From Styela clava (Eukaryota > Chordata > Ascidiacea > Stolidobranchia > Styelidae): 64,000 nt of DNA. This document shows, piece by piece, positions 1-13,275 of this stretch (position 1 is its first letter; each line of letters begins with the position of its first letter). The stretch is taken from NCBI RefSeq assembly GCF_964204865.1, contig NC_135263.1, positions 3,970,501-4,034,500 on the forward strand. The letters are read 5' to 3'. The notes under the pieces are model-generated. The model did no database searches. It was not told the origin of the DNA and saw nothing but the letters and a program-made list of their open reading frames with translations. The position numbers were made by a program, and so were the translations under genes.

Positions 1-640
1 ATTACACTCTTATAAGTTTAACCTTCTGTCTCAAATTTTTTGTTTGATTTCAATCTAATTTACATTTTCTGTATAAACTTCGTGATATATACGTTGCTAC
101 ATATTTGGTCATAATTACTAGAAACTTAAAACACTGGACATTCTTAGAGAGTGAAAAACATACTACATTTTGAGTAAACTTTTCGAGTTAGTCATGCCAA
201 GTCTCCCCACAAAATAAAATTGAGAGCAATTCACGACACTTGCTTTATTGAGTGAATTGTGCAATAAGGAAAGAGACACACCCCGGGAGAAGAAATAGAA
301 ATCCAATTCCAAACCGAAACTCAATTTGAAGTAATAGCAGACCAACGTAATAAATCGGATAAAGGATTAGGTAATACAGATATTATTAAATGTTAAAATG
401 CTTCTGTATTAATGTTTTCATATGTACTGATGATGTTAAAATTGTCGGTTCGTCGATATTCGTGTATTTAAGAAAAATAACTCGCATATTTATACTTGTA
501 TAATGTCTTCAATCTTGCTGCATTTTTAGATTTCTACGCAAGTTAGGATTTTTGACCAGCGGATGGGAATTTGTACCAAGACAATTAGAAGATCGGGCCA
601 TCGGGTCACCATCTTCTACTACAACAAATATAGCACATAC
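1..640 (-). other. intron of the EF-hand gene, left window edge
   Basis: This stretch follows a good splice donor (GTATGTG, read on minus from 640), so it is the beginning of an intron of the EF-hand gene. I see no second exon, RNA gene or clear repeat in it. The rest of the gene must lie beyond the left edge of the window. Confidence 0.5.
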
Positions 641-1215
641 CTTGATAGAGCGTACACCACTTCTCCGAGGCTTTGTGCAAATGTATCCCATGTGCCTGAG
701 TTGGCCGTATATTCTTTATCACCGTCGATGACCCCTAAATCCACACTCCCACTTCTCCGCATTTTACTTCGTGATGCATGCCAACTTCGACTCCGAAGTC
801 CGTTAGTTCTTGGAGTGGAGGCTCTGCGTCTATGTCCGAATGAGGTATCCAGTTTGTGATTATCTTTTTCTTCATTTTCGTCTTTGGTGTTATTATTATT
901 ATTTTCATTATATCCCTGGCCTAAAATAGGAGAATCCGGAATGCCGTCTGTTATTATTAATTCCGGGGCCTGTTTTTCGACATTAGGTGGTGTTCCGTGC
1001 ATTGAAAGACCAGTGAGTGATGTAAAACTGTTCACAAATTCACTATGTTCAACTAGTCCGTCATTGTTTAGGTCCATAGCATTAAAAATCTCCTTCACGT
1101 CATCTGGCGGAAGACTCATGCCCTCCCCAAGCTGTTCAAATTGATTGAAGGTTAGATATCCCAAACCATCCGAGTCGCAAGCCTCGAAAAGTTGTTCTAT
1201 TTTGTCTTGATCCAT
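641..1215 (-). CDS. EF-hand protein, first coding exon (partial gene)
   Basis: The exon encodes about 191 residues from an ATG at 1215 with a good Kozak context (A at -3, G at +4). The open frame reaches upstream to 1239, but only through a TTG codon, so I use the ATG. Residues ~6-67 form a pair of EF-hands. The first loop (DSDGLGYLTFNQ) ends in Gln rather than Glu and has Leu at position 5, so it is probably weak. The second (DLNNDGLVEHSE) is canonical. After it come an acidic Asn-rich stretch and a basic Arg/Ser segment (HRRRAS, RSRSWHASRSK), a likely phosphorylated linker. The exon ends at a donor, AAG|GTATGTG, at 641/640. A paired N-terminal EF-hand followed by a linker resembles Rab11-FIP3/4, RASEF or CRACR2A type Rab effectors, but the coiled coil or GTPase part that would decide is outside the window. 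I do not assign a gene name. Confidence 0.75.
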
Positions 1216-1635
1216 TTTAAGTTCACAGTGGTTAACCAAACAAAACTAAATATTTGAAACCGTCCGACTACATCTATCTTTAAGAAATGTACCTAAATAA
1301 ACCAATTATTAATGTTATATTGAAAAATACTCATTACTTTAATAGTAGTGAAATCGCACATTCTAAAATGTGAAACATTTGAAATTTGATTGTATTTAGT
1401 TACCTTACACTTATTACCCATACATTCCGAAATGTACACAATAATCTAATGATAAAATAAAGTAGAATCGAGTGAACTTGACTTAGTAGCGCATTTAAAC
1501 CACTTGTCAAATTTACATAACATTTGGAGCTCTGGAATAGTGAAACTTTCATATGTGACGTAGATCAAAATGAGGAAACTACTGACTTTTTAATTCCTAT
1601 ACTATTGCTCTATTCAAATATGCATTCATACATGC
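1216..1635. other. 5' flank of the EF-hand gene
   Basis: About 420 AT-rich bases upstream of the EF-hand start codon. They should hold its 5' UTR and promoter, but I see no convincing TATA box, CpG cluster or other element. Confidence 0.3.
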
Positions 1636-2514
1636 CAGGGGTGGCCAACATGCTTTCGGCCGCGATCGACTAAAATCTTCAAGATAGACCGCGATCGACT
1701 GATCGGTAATAAGGCCATGTACAAAACGATTAAGTACCGAATATGCAGATAACTGCACATGAGCATACATAAAATTTCACTACTGTCATTCTGTGGGCGC
1801 ATTCTTAATGAAATCGGCACAAAAATTTGCATTTTTTATGCTCCATTTAATTTGAGTATGTATTTATATCTGGAGTAAATGTTTTAACATTTCTAATTTA
1901 TTTAGTTTAAGATATATTCAAAATTTACAATTCAGATGTAAGGCCCGCCTAATTCTTAGTCGTGTGTGTTGAAAATTCCCCAAAACCCTGCTAAGTATCT
2001 ATATTTTATCTAAACAGCGGAAATTAAATACTCCCAAGCTATAAATGTTACATGACTGCTAAAACTTCAGTATCTAATTTACAATTAATTTTCAGCAAGT
2101 CATTCTTCGCTAGCTTGGAACTTAAAAAAATTGGACATTCTGATGCCACTGCTACCGTTGCGAATAAACTTTATCACACTACTCTTGGGTGAGCTATTAT
2201 CTTCGACATACTACAGACGTTAATGTAGGACCGTTTGTCAGTTAATAGTCAAGACACACGGTATCCGGTACGTTCATTTCTAAACCTAAGCAGCGGGGAT
2301 TCGGCTTGCCCAAACTCAAATACAGTATGTATGCTACGTGTATATTGCATTTTGAGCATGTACAGTACTGTATTCTTCCTACTGTATTTTAAAACACATA
2401 AGCGCAGCATAAAACTAATTCAAGGCAATTGTTTGGGGTATGTTGTTAAATTCACGTAACATCAGATGCGATCGACTACTCGAGACGTGGCGATCGACGT
2501 GTTGGCCACCCCTG
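1636..2514. mobile_element. non-autonomous hAT-like element, 879 bp
   Basis: The left end reads CAGGGGTGGCCAACATG and the right end is its near-perfect complement, CGTGTTGGCCACCCCTG. Both ends carry a subterminal GCGATCGAC motif. Flanking 8-mers are atacatgc (1628-1635) and atatatgc (2515-2522), a target-site duplication with one mismatch. TIRs starting CAGGGG with an 8-bp duplication are the hallmark of hAT elements. No transposase frame is present inside, so it would depend on an enzyme from elsewhere. Confidence 0.85.
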
Positions 2515-2522
2515 ATATATGC

Positions 2523-3752
2523 GATACTTCTCTATAAGTACAGCCTAATTTACGTTCGAAGCGACAGAATCGATCATATTTACAGCGATGATTAGAAACA
2601 AAACAATTTCGGCAATTCCACATTTAATATTTGTTCCAAATATTAACTTCGAAGAATTACAATACCTGATTGAACTCACAAAGGAATACCAGCAAAGATT
2701 TACCGTATATGCTGCGTTATCAGTCGTACATATTCACATATGGCAATTGAGAAAACGCGTCATTTAAACAAAACCAAGGCTGTTTCGAGCTAGGTAGGCA
2801 GTAGGATCAACAAATAATCAAAAAGCACATTCCAGGTGATATTTTCCCACAAAACCCTTCATAAATCTCGTAATATTAAGTCCAATATGAAAAATTTGTT
2901 AGGGGCATATGTAACTTTGAAATGAGTTTTTTTATTAGTCCTGATCAGAACAATGCTCTCAGACCTTATTTACACAGTCTCGTTGCTAGATTGCAATCAT
3001 CTTATAATTACTAAGAGCGAAATTCGAGATAGCTCACCAAGCTGGTAGCGTACAAGCTTCGCCGCGCATAAATGTAATGGAACGAAACAGATAATAATTT
3101 TCAAAATAAAATGATTATCTTTCAAAATGAGAATGCCTTTGCAATTTCAGTCAAGGATTTCGACAAAGAAATAGCGCAGAATATTAATCTCTACTCTCGC
3201 TATAACAAACGTGTACCAAACTGATCCAACAGCCTATAGCAATAACAAGGCAAGTAGACAGTTCCACATAATATACATCGAGATTAAATTTATGTATGCA
3301 CGCTTCAAAAGTAATTTTCCGTGCTATTATTGGCTTTTGTGCGACGAAGCGAAAGTTATGTTGTTTGTGATATTTTTTATAGACGGATGGATCTCTTTAG
3401 CACAAAAGACCCAATCGTTTTTCTTTGCGCCGCTACACAGTACTATGAAGATTACGTGATAAATCAAGTAATGCTTCAAGATTGCTTTTGTACGCCGTGA
3501 TTTGCAAAATAAATCATAAACCAGGTCATTCTAGCAAGCGATAAAAGAATTACATGACTTTGATTAAAATTAGGTAGATGTTATAGTTGAACCACTGATT
3601 TAAAGTTCCTAAAAACGGATATTTTTACAAATCCCGCTCTTTTAAAAAGTAATTTTTTATCGACGTTCTCGCACCTTCGCTCTGAACAAGGATCTCTACA
3701 AGCAGCTAGTGATATTGAAGTCGCTACCATTTTGAATAAAGAGAAGGTACTT
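2523..3752. other. intergenic, nothing recognised
   Basis: AT-rich sequence without a conserved reading frame, RNA gene or element ends I can recognise. The short open frames here have no similarity to a protein I know. Confidence 0.3.
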
Positions 3753-3941
3753 CTGTAGTGTGTGTACCAGGTTAGGGTTAGGCCATAATTGTATTCCGAT
3801 TTTTCTTATTTTAGTTCTATTACGAGTTCGGGGACTGTCTGTGTTAGCCAATTGAGTTTACTTTCAGTCCCTCTACACAATTTGATGTAAAGTAGGCGAA
3901 CAAAATCAGTTACCTCCATAATGATAAACACAATTCTGGAG
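3753..3941 (+). repeat. MITE family A copy
   Basis: One end reads gtgtgtaccaggttagggtt and the far end is a degenerate gataaacacaattctggag. The interior (attttagttctattacgag, ctgtctgtgttagcca, acctccata) recurs at about 16.3, 17.0, 22.1, 40.3, 43.9 and 62.7 kb. The short terminal inverted repeat is approximately GAAGTGTGTACCA. There is no coding capacity. Confidence 0.75.
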
Positions 3942-6900
3942 CGCCGAAGAGAAAACTTTTCGGTTCGATTCAGATGTCAAAATTATGTGCACCTTGGGTG
4001 GCCGTGATTGTTTGCATTCTATTTTCAATTTTAGGGTGAACACTTGAATCCTGGTTACTAATAGCCAATGTCGGTCCTTGTCAGTAAATTCAACATAAAA
4101 TTTACCGAGTACCGTTTAAAAAATATACACAAATTAAAATCACTACAAAATATTATGCTTCTACTATCATCTGGCATTCAGCTTGGTGATCGATAAATAA
4201 GTGGTGCTTGAATAAACTTTGTCGACCAAGTACTCAATTGAAGAGGATGCCTGTTCTGGTACGCAATAAATAAAAATACAAAACAAACAACAAATTTAAT
4301 TCAAAATTTACAATCGACGAGTTCCATGTCCTAATAGTTTAAAATTATAGATTACCTATATTATAAAAATAGAGTAAATGTCTAATGTACGAAAAATAAT
4401 TCGTTGCCACTTGGGTGAGCGATTGAGATCACGTTAGGCAGGTGAGATCGCATACCAAAATGGCACCAATAATTTAATACATATAAAAACACAAACATTA
4501 ACTTTGATACAGCATGTTTATATCATAGATAGAATACAGACTGTATCACGATTCACAACTCGAGTAAAATGCAAAGCAGAAGACAACCAAATTTTAAAGA
4601 TGGAGCCTACAAAACTAACACTTTGAAACTGGAGTAAAATATTACGGCTAAAAACTTTCACTTTATAACAGAAACAGAGTTTTAACCTCATTCCTTCACA
4701 CGCAAAATGTCAGACACGTCTTTCGGTGACATTCCACGACCAAACGTTGTGGCATGTAACGCCAACTTCCTGTATTTTGAGCAAAATCAATTTATTCTTA
4801 TATTTTACTTCTCGCGTAATTTTTGAATAGCTAGATCACCTGACATGTATAAATTTTAGCTGACGATGCAGCAGTGATATTCTCAATAACTTGTATTTTT
4901 GATGGTTATTTTTAAAATTAGCATATGGTGATTCTAAGCACGTTTTATCCGCATAATAATAACGACAGTTAAATTCCAGTCCATGTTTTTAAATCGAGCG
5001 TTATGTCAGTCAATACATATTTTACCTGTACGTGCTTAGCATTCCAGGTAATCCAAACGCAGCATACTGCAGCACGAAATCAATGCGCATGAACTAAATG
5101 AATTGTATGGCAACTGGCAAGCAATAAAAATCACGAAATTACTTTGCATACGACGATTGTAGTATCGGGAGTTTAATTGTTGATTGAAGATGGAAATTTT
5201 GCACATGGAATTTCGAACAATATGACACCATAGAAAAATAGAATATGACATCATAATAAACATTATCGTATTAATGGCTGCCTGTACATTGGCTCGTTTG
5301 TAGTGAAAAGTATCGTATAAAAATCCATTAAATTAACGGCAACGCCTAATTTTATAACATAAAATATTAAGGCCAGGCCATGACTAAATTAGGTCTGAAT
5401 TTAAACCTAGTGTACGCCCAAGCAGCCTATGAGCTATATAAGCAATCCTTCCCAAAAGTCATAGGTTCCTGAATTCGACTTTCAAGACTTCATAGAAGAA
5501 TCGTTATAATAAAAACATCATAATTTTAATAAGTTCTTTAAATAAATTACTCATTCACATGCATTTCTACCTACCTGCTAAAACACACATAATGCACTTA
5601 GTGTATATCAAATTACTAATACTGGTCCTCCACCTGATGTCCAAAACATAGGCTAAAATCGTGAATAAACGCGTGATAACGTCAACAATCTAAGAGATAG
5701 TTGTGACGCGCTTTATAAACTCAAAGTTAACTATATGTAGAAATATAATCATAGCACGGATGTAAATAGTATTTAAAAATAAACTTCAAAACACGGCGTC
5801 ATCTGATTAATCTCTAACCGAGTCTCAGATCGCAACAAACAGTATCAAATTTCAACCTATATTTTTCGACCTGTGATTGAAGTCATAGGGGATTCAATGC
5901 GGCGGTGATTTATCACTGTTTACAAATCGCAGAAATATAACCAGCATTTAACAGTAGTTGACTACTTTGTGAGGGATCAAGTGGCCTTTTCAGGGCTGGC
6001 AAAACTGAACATATTATTAGAAGGGAACCATATGTGAAAAAATATAAACAAAAATACATATTCGCTTCCAGATTACATTTATTTGCGTATCATAAATCCC
6101 TTACATACATGCGTGAATTACAGTAAAATCACGTACAGTTATAACATTTTAGCTGCCATAGTTCGCCTAATTTTATTACCTCAGGGCGTCATTAGCTTAC
6201 TCTGCGGTTCAAGGTGCCGCGTTGGAACTTCGCCCTAAAGACGTAAGGCAGTTCATCCGCGGTCCACGGTTAAACGGGTGTTAAAATAGAAAGTGTCTGA
6301 GATATAAAAAAAAATACGTGAAGAACCCACAAGATTTATTTGAAGACTCGAAATAACCCCAAAAGTTGAAATATTTTAAATTAAATACAGCCGCTATCAT
6401 ATTCGAAAGCGCAGTGCTGTTATGATTATGAGTGTTCTCCCTTGATGCTTTAAATAAGTTTTGGACAATTTTTTCCCCATAGTTCCAGTCCTAAGTCGAT
6501 ATTTAGGTCCAAATCTTTAATTTTACTCGGAAAGCCCCGATGAAACCCAGAGTTACCAACATGACAATAGTGATTTAATTTACCGTACTGAAAATGTCAG
6601 ATCAGACAAATATACAAAACACACGTATTCAACATATTCCAGGTTTTGAGACAAAAAGCGAATGTTAGAAAAAAAAAATTGAAAATATTATGCAAAATAC
6701 GTGCACTTTAAGCTGGTATATATAGCAATTTTCAACGAAGTGAAATAAAAACAAAAACTTAGAGTAGTTTGAAAAGAAAATTATCCTTATTTCCTTGAAA
6801 CAGCTTTCTTAAGTTTAATCGTTCTAGGTTAAAAAAGACAATTATGGTCCTTTTGCAAAAAGCATCGAAATGATATTCTGAAATTTAAGAAACTAATTTA

Positions 6901-7639
6901 CTAAAGAAACCAATTCTCAGTCATTGCACTGCAAAATTATATACGAATTTTACTTTGTTGACACAAATTTTCATTTTCTCGCTAGTTCCACTCATATAGC
7001 AGTAATTCTAGAGCACCAGTTCTCAACCAGTGGGCCATGGCCAACAGAAACATTTTCAGGGTAAGCCACAAATCTATCAATAACTCACTGATAAATTAGT
7101 TAAATTTGATTGTATTAGATAGAATTGATTGATAAGGCTTTTTTCGCTACTAAACAGTAATTCATTTTAATTATTGACGTAGGAGTGTTTATCTCCGCCG
7201 AACGAATATTTTGTTTTTCTAGACTAGAGTCTACTCTAGAAAGTCTAGACTAGACTGTTCCTAATTAAGCATCTTGAATTAGCATTGCCGTTTGATCTGA
7301 ATACTATGGCAAACCATGAATTAATAAATCGTGAAATAAATAAAAAGAAATTAAAAAGGCAAATTAAATACGTTTGTATGTTCGATATTATTCTGACAAA
7401 AATTTAATAGTGTAACATTATAATCGATAATTGACATATTATTGAGACAGAATAGCATTAAATAAATAAATACGAATTGATAAAATACATTCATAAATTG
7501 GTATAAATTGCTCACAGAGAAAAAGAATGAACTAAGAATTAATAGATCAATTTGTACACTTATATTTGCCGATCTAACACGAGTAATAACTTCTTAATCG
7601 TGATTTACATTGGTTTTATAACTAAGTAATTCAACAATG
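3942..7639. other. long intergenic stretch, mostly unrecognised
   Basis: About 3.7 kb without a supportable gene. Near 7015 the sequence caccagttctcaaccagtgg resembles an end of a hAT-type element (CAGxGGTTCTCAACC), but I could not find the matching end. The rest is AT-rich and shows no open frame with protein-like composition. Confidence 0.3.
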
Positions 7640-7810
7640 TCGGTTATCGCACGAAGCTTGACCCATTGGGTGGAATCAGTTTAGAAGAAATTCTACGGTT
7701 GTTCGGTCAAGTCTTTATCCACCACCCCACTACACGAATATGGTGCAAATAACTGGCTGTTTCCATACTCTTTGCCTGATAACCGGGCGATAGACCATAG
7801 TCCGCCAAGT
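7640..7810 (+). repeat. degenerate SINE copy, 3' part
   Basis: The order of short blocks (tccaccacc, aataactggctg, ccatactc..gcctgataacc, gggcgatagacca) matches the body of the full tRNA-derived SINE at 55296-55647, on the same strand. It is old, and the tRNA-like head is not recognisable. Confidence 0.45.
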
Positions 7811-8394
7811 AATTAAATCGTCGTATTGACATTCGTCTCTCAATATAAATATATAACTACTATTCTATAACTTACAACGTTTGAACTTTCGAATTAACCA
7901 ACTAAACTTAGGGCAATTGGTATCTCGAGTCCTCGCGCTAATAAGTGATTCGATTCATGAAGTAGTCCTACAGTAATGTTTTACCAGGTATAAACCCCAG
8001 AATATCTGCATTACAAATCAAAATTTATATAATTCGCTGAAAATCACTACACTACACTATTTATATACTAACGCATCTCATAAAACCTTCTCGACTTCAG
8101 GGCAGTATTACAGTGTATTTGATGTAACGCGTCGCCACGCAGAATGACAATGAATAGAATTTAAAACTATCAAACAACAAGTTAGAACTGCAGAAGGCGT
8201 TCTAAGTAATCAAGCGTTTGATTCAAAAAAGAAAAGCGTTGCGACAAGACACATCGATTAAGATATTTGCTCTAAGAAAGGTCGTTAGCAGTCAAAAGTA
8301 AAGTGAACTCATCTCTGAGCAAAATTACAGGTGGCCACTGTAAAACTCGTAATGATTTGGATATGATTTTCAAATTTATCCCGGGGAAAGGAAA

Positions 8395-8560
8395 GTAGAT
8401 AAGACGGTTTAATCAAAGGCGAACCACAGTCCACAGCCTTTCGCCCGGTTACCAGATCATGTCTGGCATGGAATTAATTCACCAGCCATTTGTTTCCAAT
8501 GCATAGATTTGCTGGTGAACCAGGTTCATAACTATTTTAAGGCCCAAATTTATAGTTATC
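8395..8560 (-). repeat. degenerate SINE copy, minus orientation
   Basis: Read on minus, the blocks ggtaaccgggcgaaaggc and gaaccacagt..gataagac correspond to the 3' half of the SINE at 55296-55647. The strand follows from gataagacgg..gcgaaccac appearing reversed. Only the 3' half is recognisable. Confidence 0.45.
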
Positions 8561-8807
8561 AACGTGTTCCGGTGTAGATTATAGTATATAAATTAATACC
8601 GGTAACGTAGCCCGTTTCTAGTACCGGCTTCGAATGGCAAATTAGATGAAATTTTAGTCATTTCATTTATAGCTATACCAGTAATGACCACGTAGACTAA
8701 ATCTAACTTTCCAGTACAAGCAGCTTTGCCAATGCAGTAGCACCACTACTGCTGAATAGGCTATTTGAAGGGAGGTTAATGACATACATGTGGCTGTAAA
8801 CAAGAGT

Positions 8808-8892
8808 CAGGTGGAGGTTAGGAATAACATATGCAGTAATGGCTATACCACACCCACTAGAAGTACTTGTGGTACTAAACTATACCAGACCT
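8808..8892. repeat. solo arm of a foldback element
   Basis: The sequence from gtcaggtggaggttagga to gtactaaactataccagacc matches one arm of the large foldback element at 38719-39362. The opposite arm is not evident nearby, so this looks like a truncated or rearranged copy. It is useful as an uninterrupted reference (gttaggaataacatatgc) for the nested insertion in that element. Confidence 0.6.
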
Positions 8893-11097
8893 AGCACTTC
8901 AATACCAATCTAGAATATTAGCCCAAATGAAACAGTAGTCAAATCTTCACCCTTGCTGTCCTTCCATACTAACTTAATTAATAATATAAATATTTTGCGC
9001 ATACTAACAGGTCGAATGGCCCGAACTTCACACCACCTGCCAAGCTCTCGTGACATGAGGTTATAGGACGAATTCATTGTTCTTGAACCGGACTTTCTTA
9101 CGTCATAATAAAAATACTTTCAAGTGTCGTCTGTTCTAACCACAGAAAGGAGATTACGTATGTTAAATCAGATTTCATTTGAAAAGGTTTTGGACGTCTA
9201 CCCTCATTCCTAATTATATAATTTCCGTCGTACCTAGTAATTTTATAAGCACCGTGCGTATAATTAGGCCATCATATGTGGCGCTGAGCGCATCAGCGTT
9301 GTCAGATATATCTGTAAGGCTGTGAGCGAATCTGACTATACATAATTTTAAAGAATTTGCATGTGATTGACTTAAAGGCTGTGTGTTATGACTATTTAAC
9401 TCGGATTAGGATATGTACATCAGAAAAATTATACGCCGTATGTTCGTAAAGTATTTTTAAACTACAAAGTGAGTTTATCGATATCAGTTATATCAAAGGA
9501 GTAAAAACTTAACTAAGCACTGAATAAAATAGAACAAACCTGGTTGGGAATTGGGATATATCGACTTCATAACAAAACTGAATTGTAACAGGTCCTCATA
9601 AAAGCCCTGTACTATCCTATTCTATCGGTATGATTTTTTCACTATAGTCTGACTATTTTCTGGTGACATTTGTACATGAATGACACGAATTTACCCCAAA
9701 CACAACCGAATCACAAATTTGTGCATTTGTAAATTCGATATATTGTACTAAAGATCAAAGAATGGCCGATACTCTCACTATTTCTGGTCGCCAATGTAAA
9801 GAAATGGTACAAAAGCCCACTGCATTACAAAACGAATTTCAGTGCTAGTTATCGTTTCCTCTATTGTCAACCACATATTCCTTCGAGTAAAGTTTGATCG
9901 GTCTGATACCTGAGTAAATACACACAAGGCGATGAGCGTCATTGTGCGTAAGGCGTTCACCTCAAACTATGTAGCTGGCTAAGTCAACATTTCGTGTATT
10001 AAATACTTGATAACAATTTCCTTAAGGCAGATGATGGATTCCGATATGGAACGTCAAATTTTAAAATAACAAAGCCTACAACATAAAAAAACTTCAAAGT
10101 TAGACGAATAACACTGGCGTCACAACAAGTAACACAAAATGCCTGCCTTGGATTATAACACCAACAAAGCTTTTTTACCTAAAGTTACATATCTCATAGC
10201 GTTTACACAAAGGGCAAGTAATTAGAAAATAGGCTATTATTGAATTTTCTATGGAAATGCAGTTAGGTCAACGGATAATTGAAGTCAAGGGATTTAAGTT
10301 AACGAAGTTCACCAAAAGTAACACTTCAATATTTCACTCGAAAACAACTCATAATTTGATGTGTTGAAAATTTCCAATGGCAACAAAATACGCCGTCGTT
10401 CTTGGGTATACTAGCAATATCTTCACCACTAACGAAGAATAGTTTGCAACACTTCTCTGAATTACCTTATATAAAACTTTTTATGAGAAATTTGCTCAAA
10501 AATTCGCTTTCACTGAATTCGCCACTTAACCGAGTTACGAATAGTGATCATTGAAATGACAACCTGCTCAAACCACGAAAAATTGTGGTGTTGCGTTGCG
10601 CCCAACTGGATGTTGGCTGATGCGAGATTTCAAGTACCGGTATTTTAAATCATCAATGCTCAAATAATGAAATATATAATTGATATATTCTTAGGCTTTC
10701 GCAGACGTGAAAACGATAACCCTAGATTTTACTTGTGGTGTGTTGTTATGTTCCCCATGATAATCTTATTGAAAGGACGTCAAAATTTATAACTCTTTTG
10801 CATCATCTGGCGGGTATTTGTACTCACCAGCCATCTCGCCGGAAAACAATTCATTGACGACAGAATTGCGGTCGCATTATTTTTGGGGACGGACTAAAAG
10901 TAGGCAATTGAAAATTATTTTTAGTCTAGTATTTCTAGTATGTGGTCTGCCGCAATCAGACCATGTCATGATAGATTTTTTTTATTATCCAGGGAAACGA
11001 ATGTCGACAAGATGGCAAAACGGTGCGCTCCCCTGTCTTTCATTCGCGAGTTGTATTAGAATTAGATTCAAAGACGCAGTTCATTATTCCTATATAG
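8893..11097. other. intergenic, nothing recognised
   Basis: About 2.2 kb of AT-rich sequence. Open frames of 60-120 codons occur, for example 10818-11183 on plus, but their composition is not protein-like, they show no known motif, and that one runs into the hAT-like element that begins at 11098. Confidence 0.3.
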
Positions 11098-11547
11098 CAG
11101 AGGGCGGCAACCCTCTTGTCGCTCACGGGCCAAAATTAAGGGTTGCAAGTCATTGGCGGGCCGCACATATTTTAGAAAGTTGAACACCGAATGGATGATA
11201 CTTTTCATAATAAAATCAAGTAGTGATACATCTCTCGAATAGAATATAGATTTAAATCCATTTGAGCATTTTTGGCGATATTGAACCCTTCGCTCTCAGC
11301 ATCAACTTTTCTGCGTTTTGGTGTCATTTGTCTAATTATAATTAAATTATAGACTCATTAAACGAGTAATTGTGAATTTTATACTTGTTGGATTATAATA
11401 TAATTTACCGTAGTCTTTACGTGTCTCACAATGAATACTGTTATAATATAATCGTCAAAACAGCTGGTTTGTTACTATAATTCAGTGAAGCGTCGCGAGC
11501 CGGTTTATTTGACTTTCGGGCCGCGGGCAGTAGGTTGTCGAACCCTG
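11098..11547. mobile_element. non-autonomous hAT-like element, 450 bp
   Basis: Ends are cagagggcggcaaccctc and gtaggttgtcgaaccctg, imperfect inverted repeats. Flanking 8-mers ctatatag (11090-11097) and gtatatat (11548-11555) agree at 6 of 8 positions. Subterminal gcgggccgc-type sequence sits near both ends, as in many hAT MITEs. The AT-rich interior matches, inverted, the 255-bp element at 46899-47153, so the two belong to one family. Confidence 0.75.
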
Positions 11548-12679
11548 GTATATATATAGAGTATCACGACAAGGACTATTTTGTTACAAATGCCAAACAA
11601 CTAATGTGTATAATGCAGACCGTGTGGGCGTTTGTATTGAAATAAAACGAAACATAAAATTCACAATTGAATAACGTCAATCAACAATATTGACGAATCA
11701 ACATCTAGTCCTATTCGAGATCCGGTTTGTTAGATGAATCAGAAATTAGGGCTTGAAATTTCAGGGAAAACACTTTAACCGTTATGTGGGTAAAATTACC
11801 CACAACGTGACGTTTGACGTATGATTTGAGCTCGTTATGTCCTAATGGTCCCAAAGCAATTTCGCGTGATCTTATCCTGGTATCGCTCAAAATTTTTACG
11901 GATCGAAATAATTTCATGGTCGCAGCGTATTTCGCACATAGGCCTATAATATGGAAGTATTTTAGTAAAACCTATTGGGTTATTAAATATCATTTATATT
12001 AAAAAAAACTCTCAGTGTTAGATGTGCAATTTCCCACCCCTTGTCAGAAACTTAGTTTATGCCTTCATTTATCAACACTCATCACTAGGGTACGCGATAT
12101 TCCCGCCGGTATTACTTTTTTGCTTTGACAAAAGTCTACAACGGCTGCAGGGATTGGCGTTTAAAAAATGAACTTATTTAACTGTATTAGTGTGTTTGAA
12201 TTTGGAGCTTAATTATATTTTATACTCAACAGGAATATGAAAATCTGATATAAGGCCACGATCGGGGCTGTGGATTGCCAAAAATGTATCGTAGTAAATA
12301 TATGCTTTGTTTGCCTGAAATATTTTTAAACAAACTCCAGTGAATAGGAAGTTTATGTACAAAGTTTTTAGTCGTTTAATTCGGTTGACTACGAGGCTTA
12401 ATCCGTCTGCTTTCAATCAATCAATCATAATTTTCAGTGTACCTACAGAAACACTAAATGCACTAAAATTCCCCCAGCTGCCACGTGGCTGTAGTGACAC
12501 TGACTGCTTCAAATCTTGCGTCAATCGGTATTCACTAACTATCGACTCAACGCTATAATTATTTATAATCTCAGTCAGCAGTTCCTGGCAATTCAGTGGT
12601 CGCACGTAACTTTCTTCAATATCAGTCTCCTTTTTTTGGGTGACGTGTGGCCTTGTTTTGTGCACAAATGATATTTAAA
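11548..12679. other. intergenic, nothing recognised
   Basis: About 1.1 kb with no gene or repeat I can support. Several short open frames overlap on both strands, as expected by chance. Confidence 0.3.
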
Positions 12680-12905
12680 TAAATTATGGCGAACACAGAT
12701 AATCGTCTGGTGGCTGCCACTTCATGTCGGGCATGAAAATAGCTTCATAGATTCCTACAAGCCACGCCTACATGGCAGCAGTGATCTTCGCTGAAGTAAT
12801 CCTCCCGGAAATCGAACGTCCCAGGTGTCATTTAGACGGGGCCTTCGGTTTTCTCGCTTCTCGAACGCGTTTCGAATGTACAAAGGGAGATCAGTGGCGC
12901 AATAG
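12680..12905 (-). repeat. degenerate tRNA-derived SINE, minus
   Basis: Read on minus, a B-box-like gttcgatttcc is followed by a body ending in catgcccgacatgaagtgg and tgtgttcgcc, which parallels the catacccgacttggaatgg ... gtggttcgcc order of the full SINE at 55296-55647. The region is also more GC-rich than its surroundings. Confidence 0.5.
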
Positions 12906-12913
12906 GATCTAGT

Positions 12914-13250
12914 CAGGAGTTCTCAACCTTTTCTCTGTTAAGTACCCCCCGAGTCACGAAACAATCAATGCGAACCCCCAGTAATCAGACACCAAACTAA
13001 ATTGTGATATATTGACTAACAATTTGCTGTAACGACTGCAAAGCCGTGCATTTCACATTGTTGCGTCACAATCACAACAACGCAAGATTAGGGAAAATAT
13101 ACGCTGAGTTTTAATAGGCATGCATTTTCATCTTGTAGTTACTTTCTTTATTAAAGGATATTAAAAAAAAGCAACACACGAAAACTCGACTGTCATCCAA
13201 GTACCCCTGGAAATATTCTCGGGAACCCCTGTGGGTTCGCGAACCCAAGG
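12914..13250. repeat. truncated hAT-like element
   Basis: It starts with caggagttctcaacctttt and contains the phrases agtaccccc and gggaacccctgtgggttcgc near the right side. This is the usual look of a hAT MITE with CAGTGGTTCTCAACC ends. The right terminal repeat is not clean, so the boundary is approximate. Confidence 0.45.
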
Positions 13251-13275
13251 CAATTCAACTTACGTTTTGGCCGTG

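Noticed and set aside
10818..11183. 121-codon frame on plus
   Set aside because: It crosses into the hAT-like element beginning at 11098 and has unlikely protein composition.
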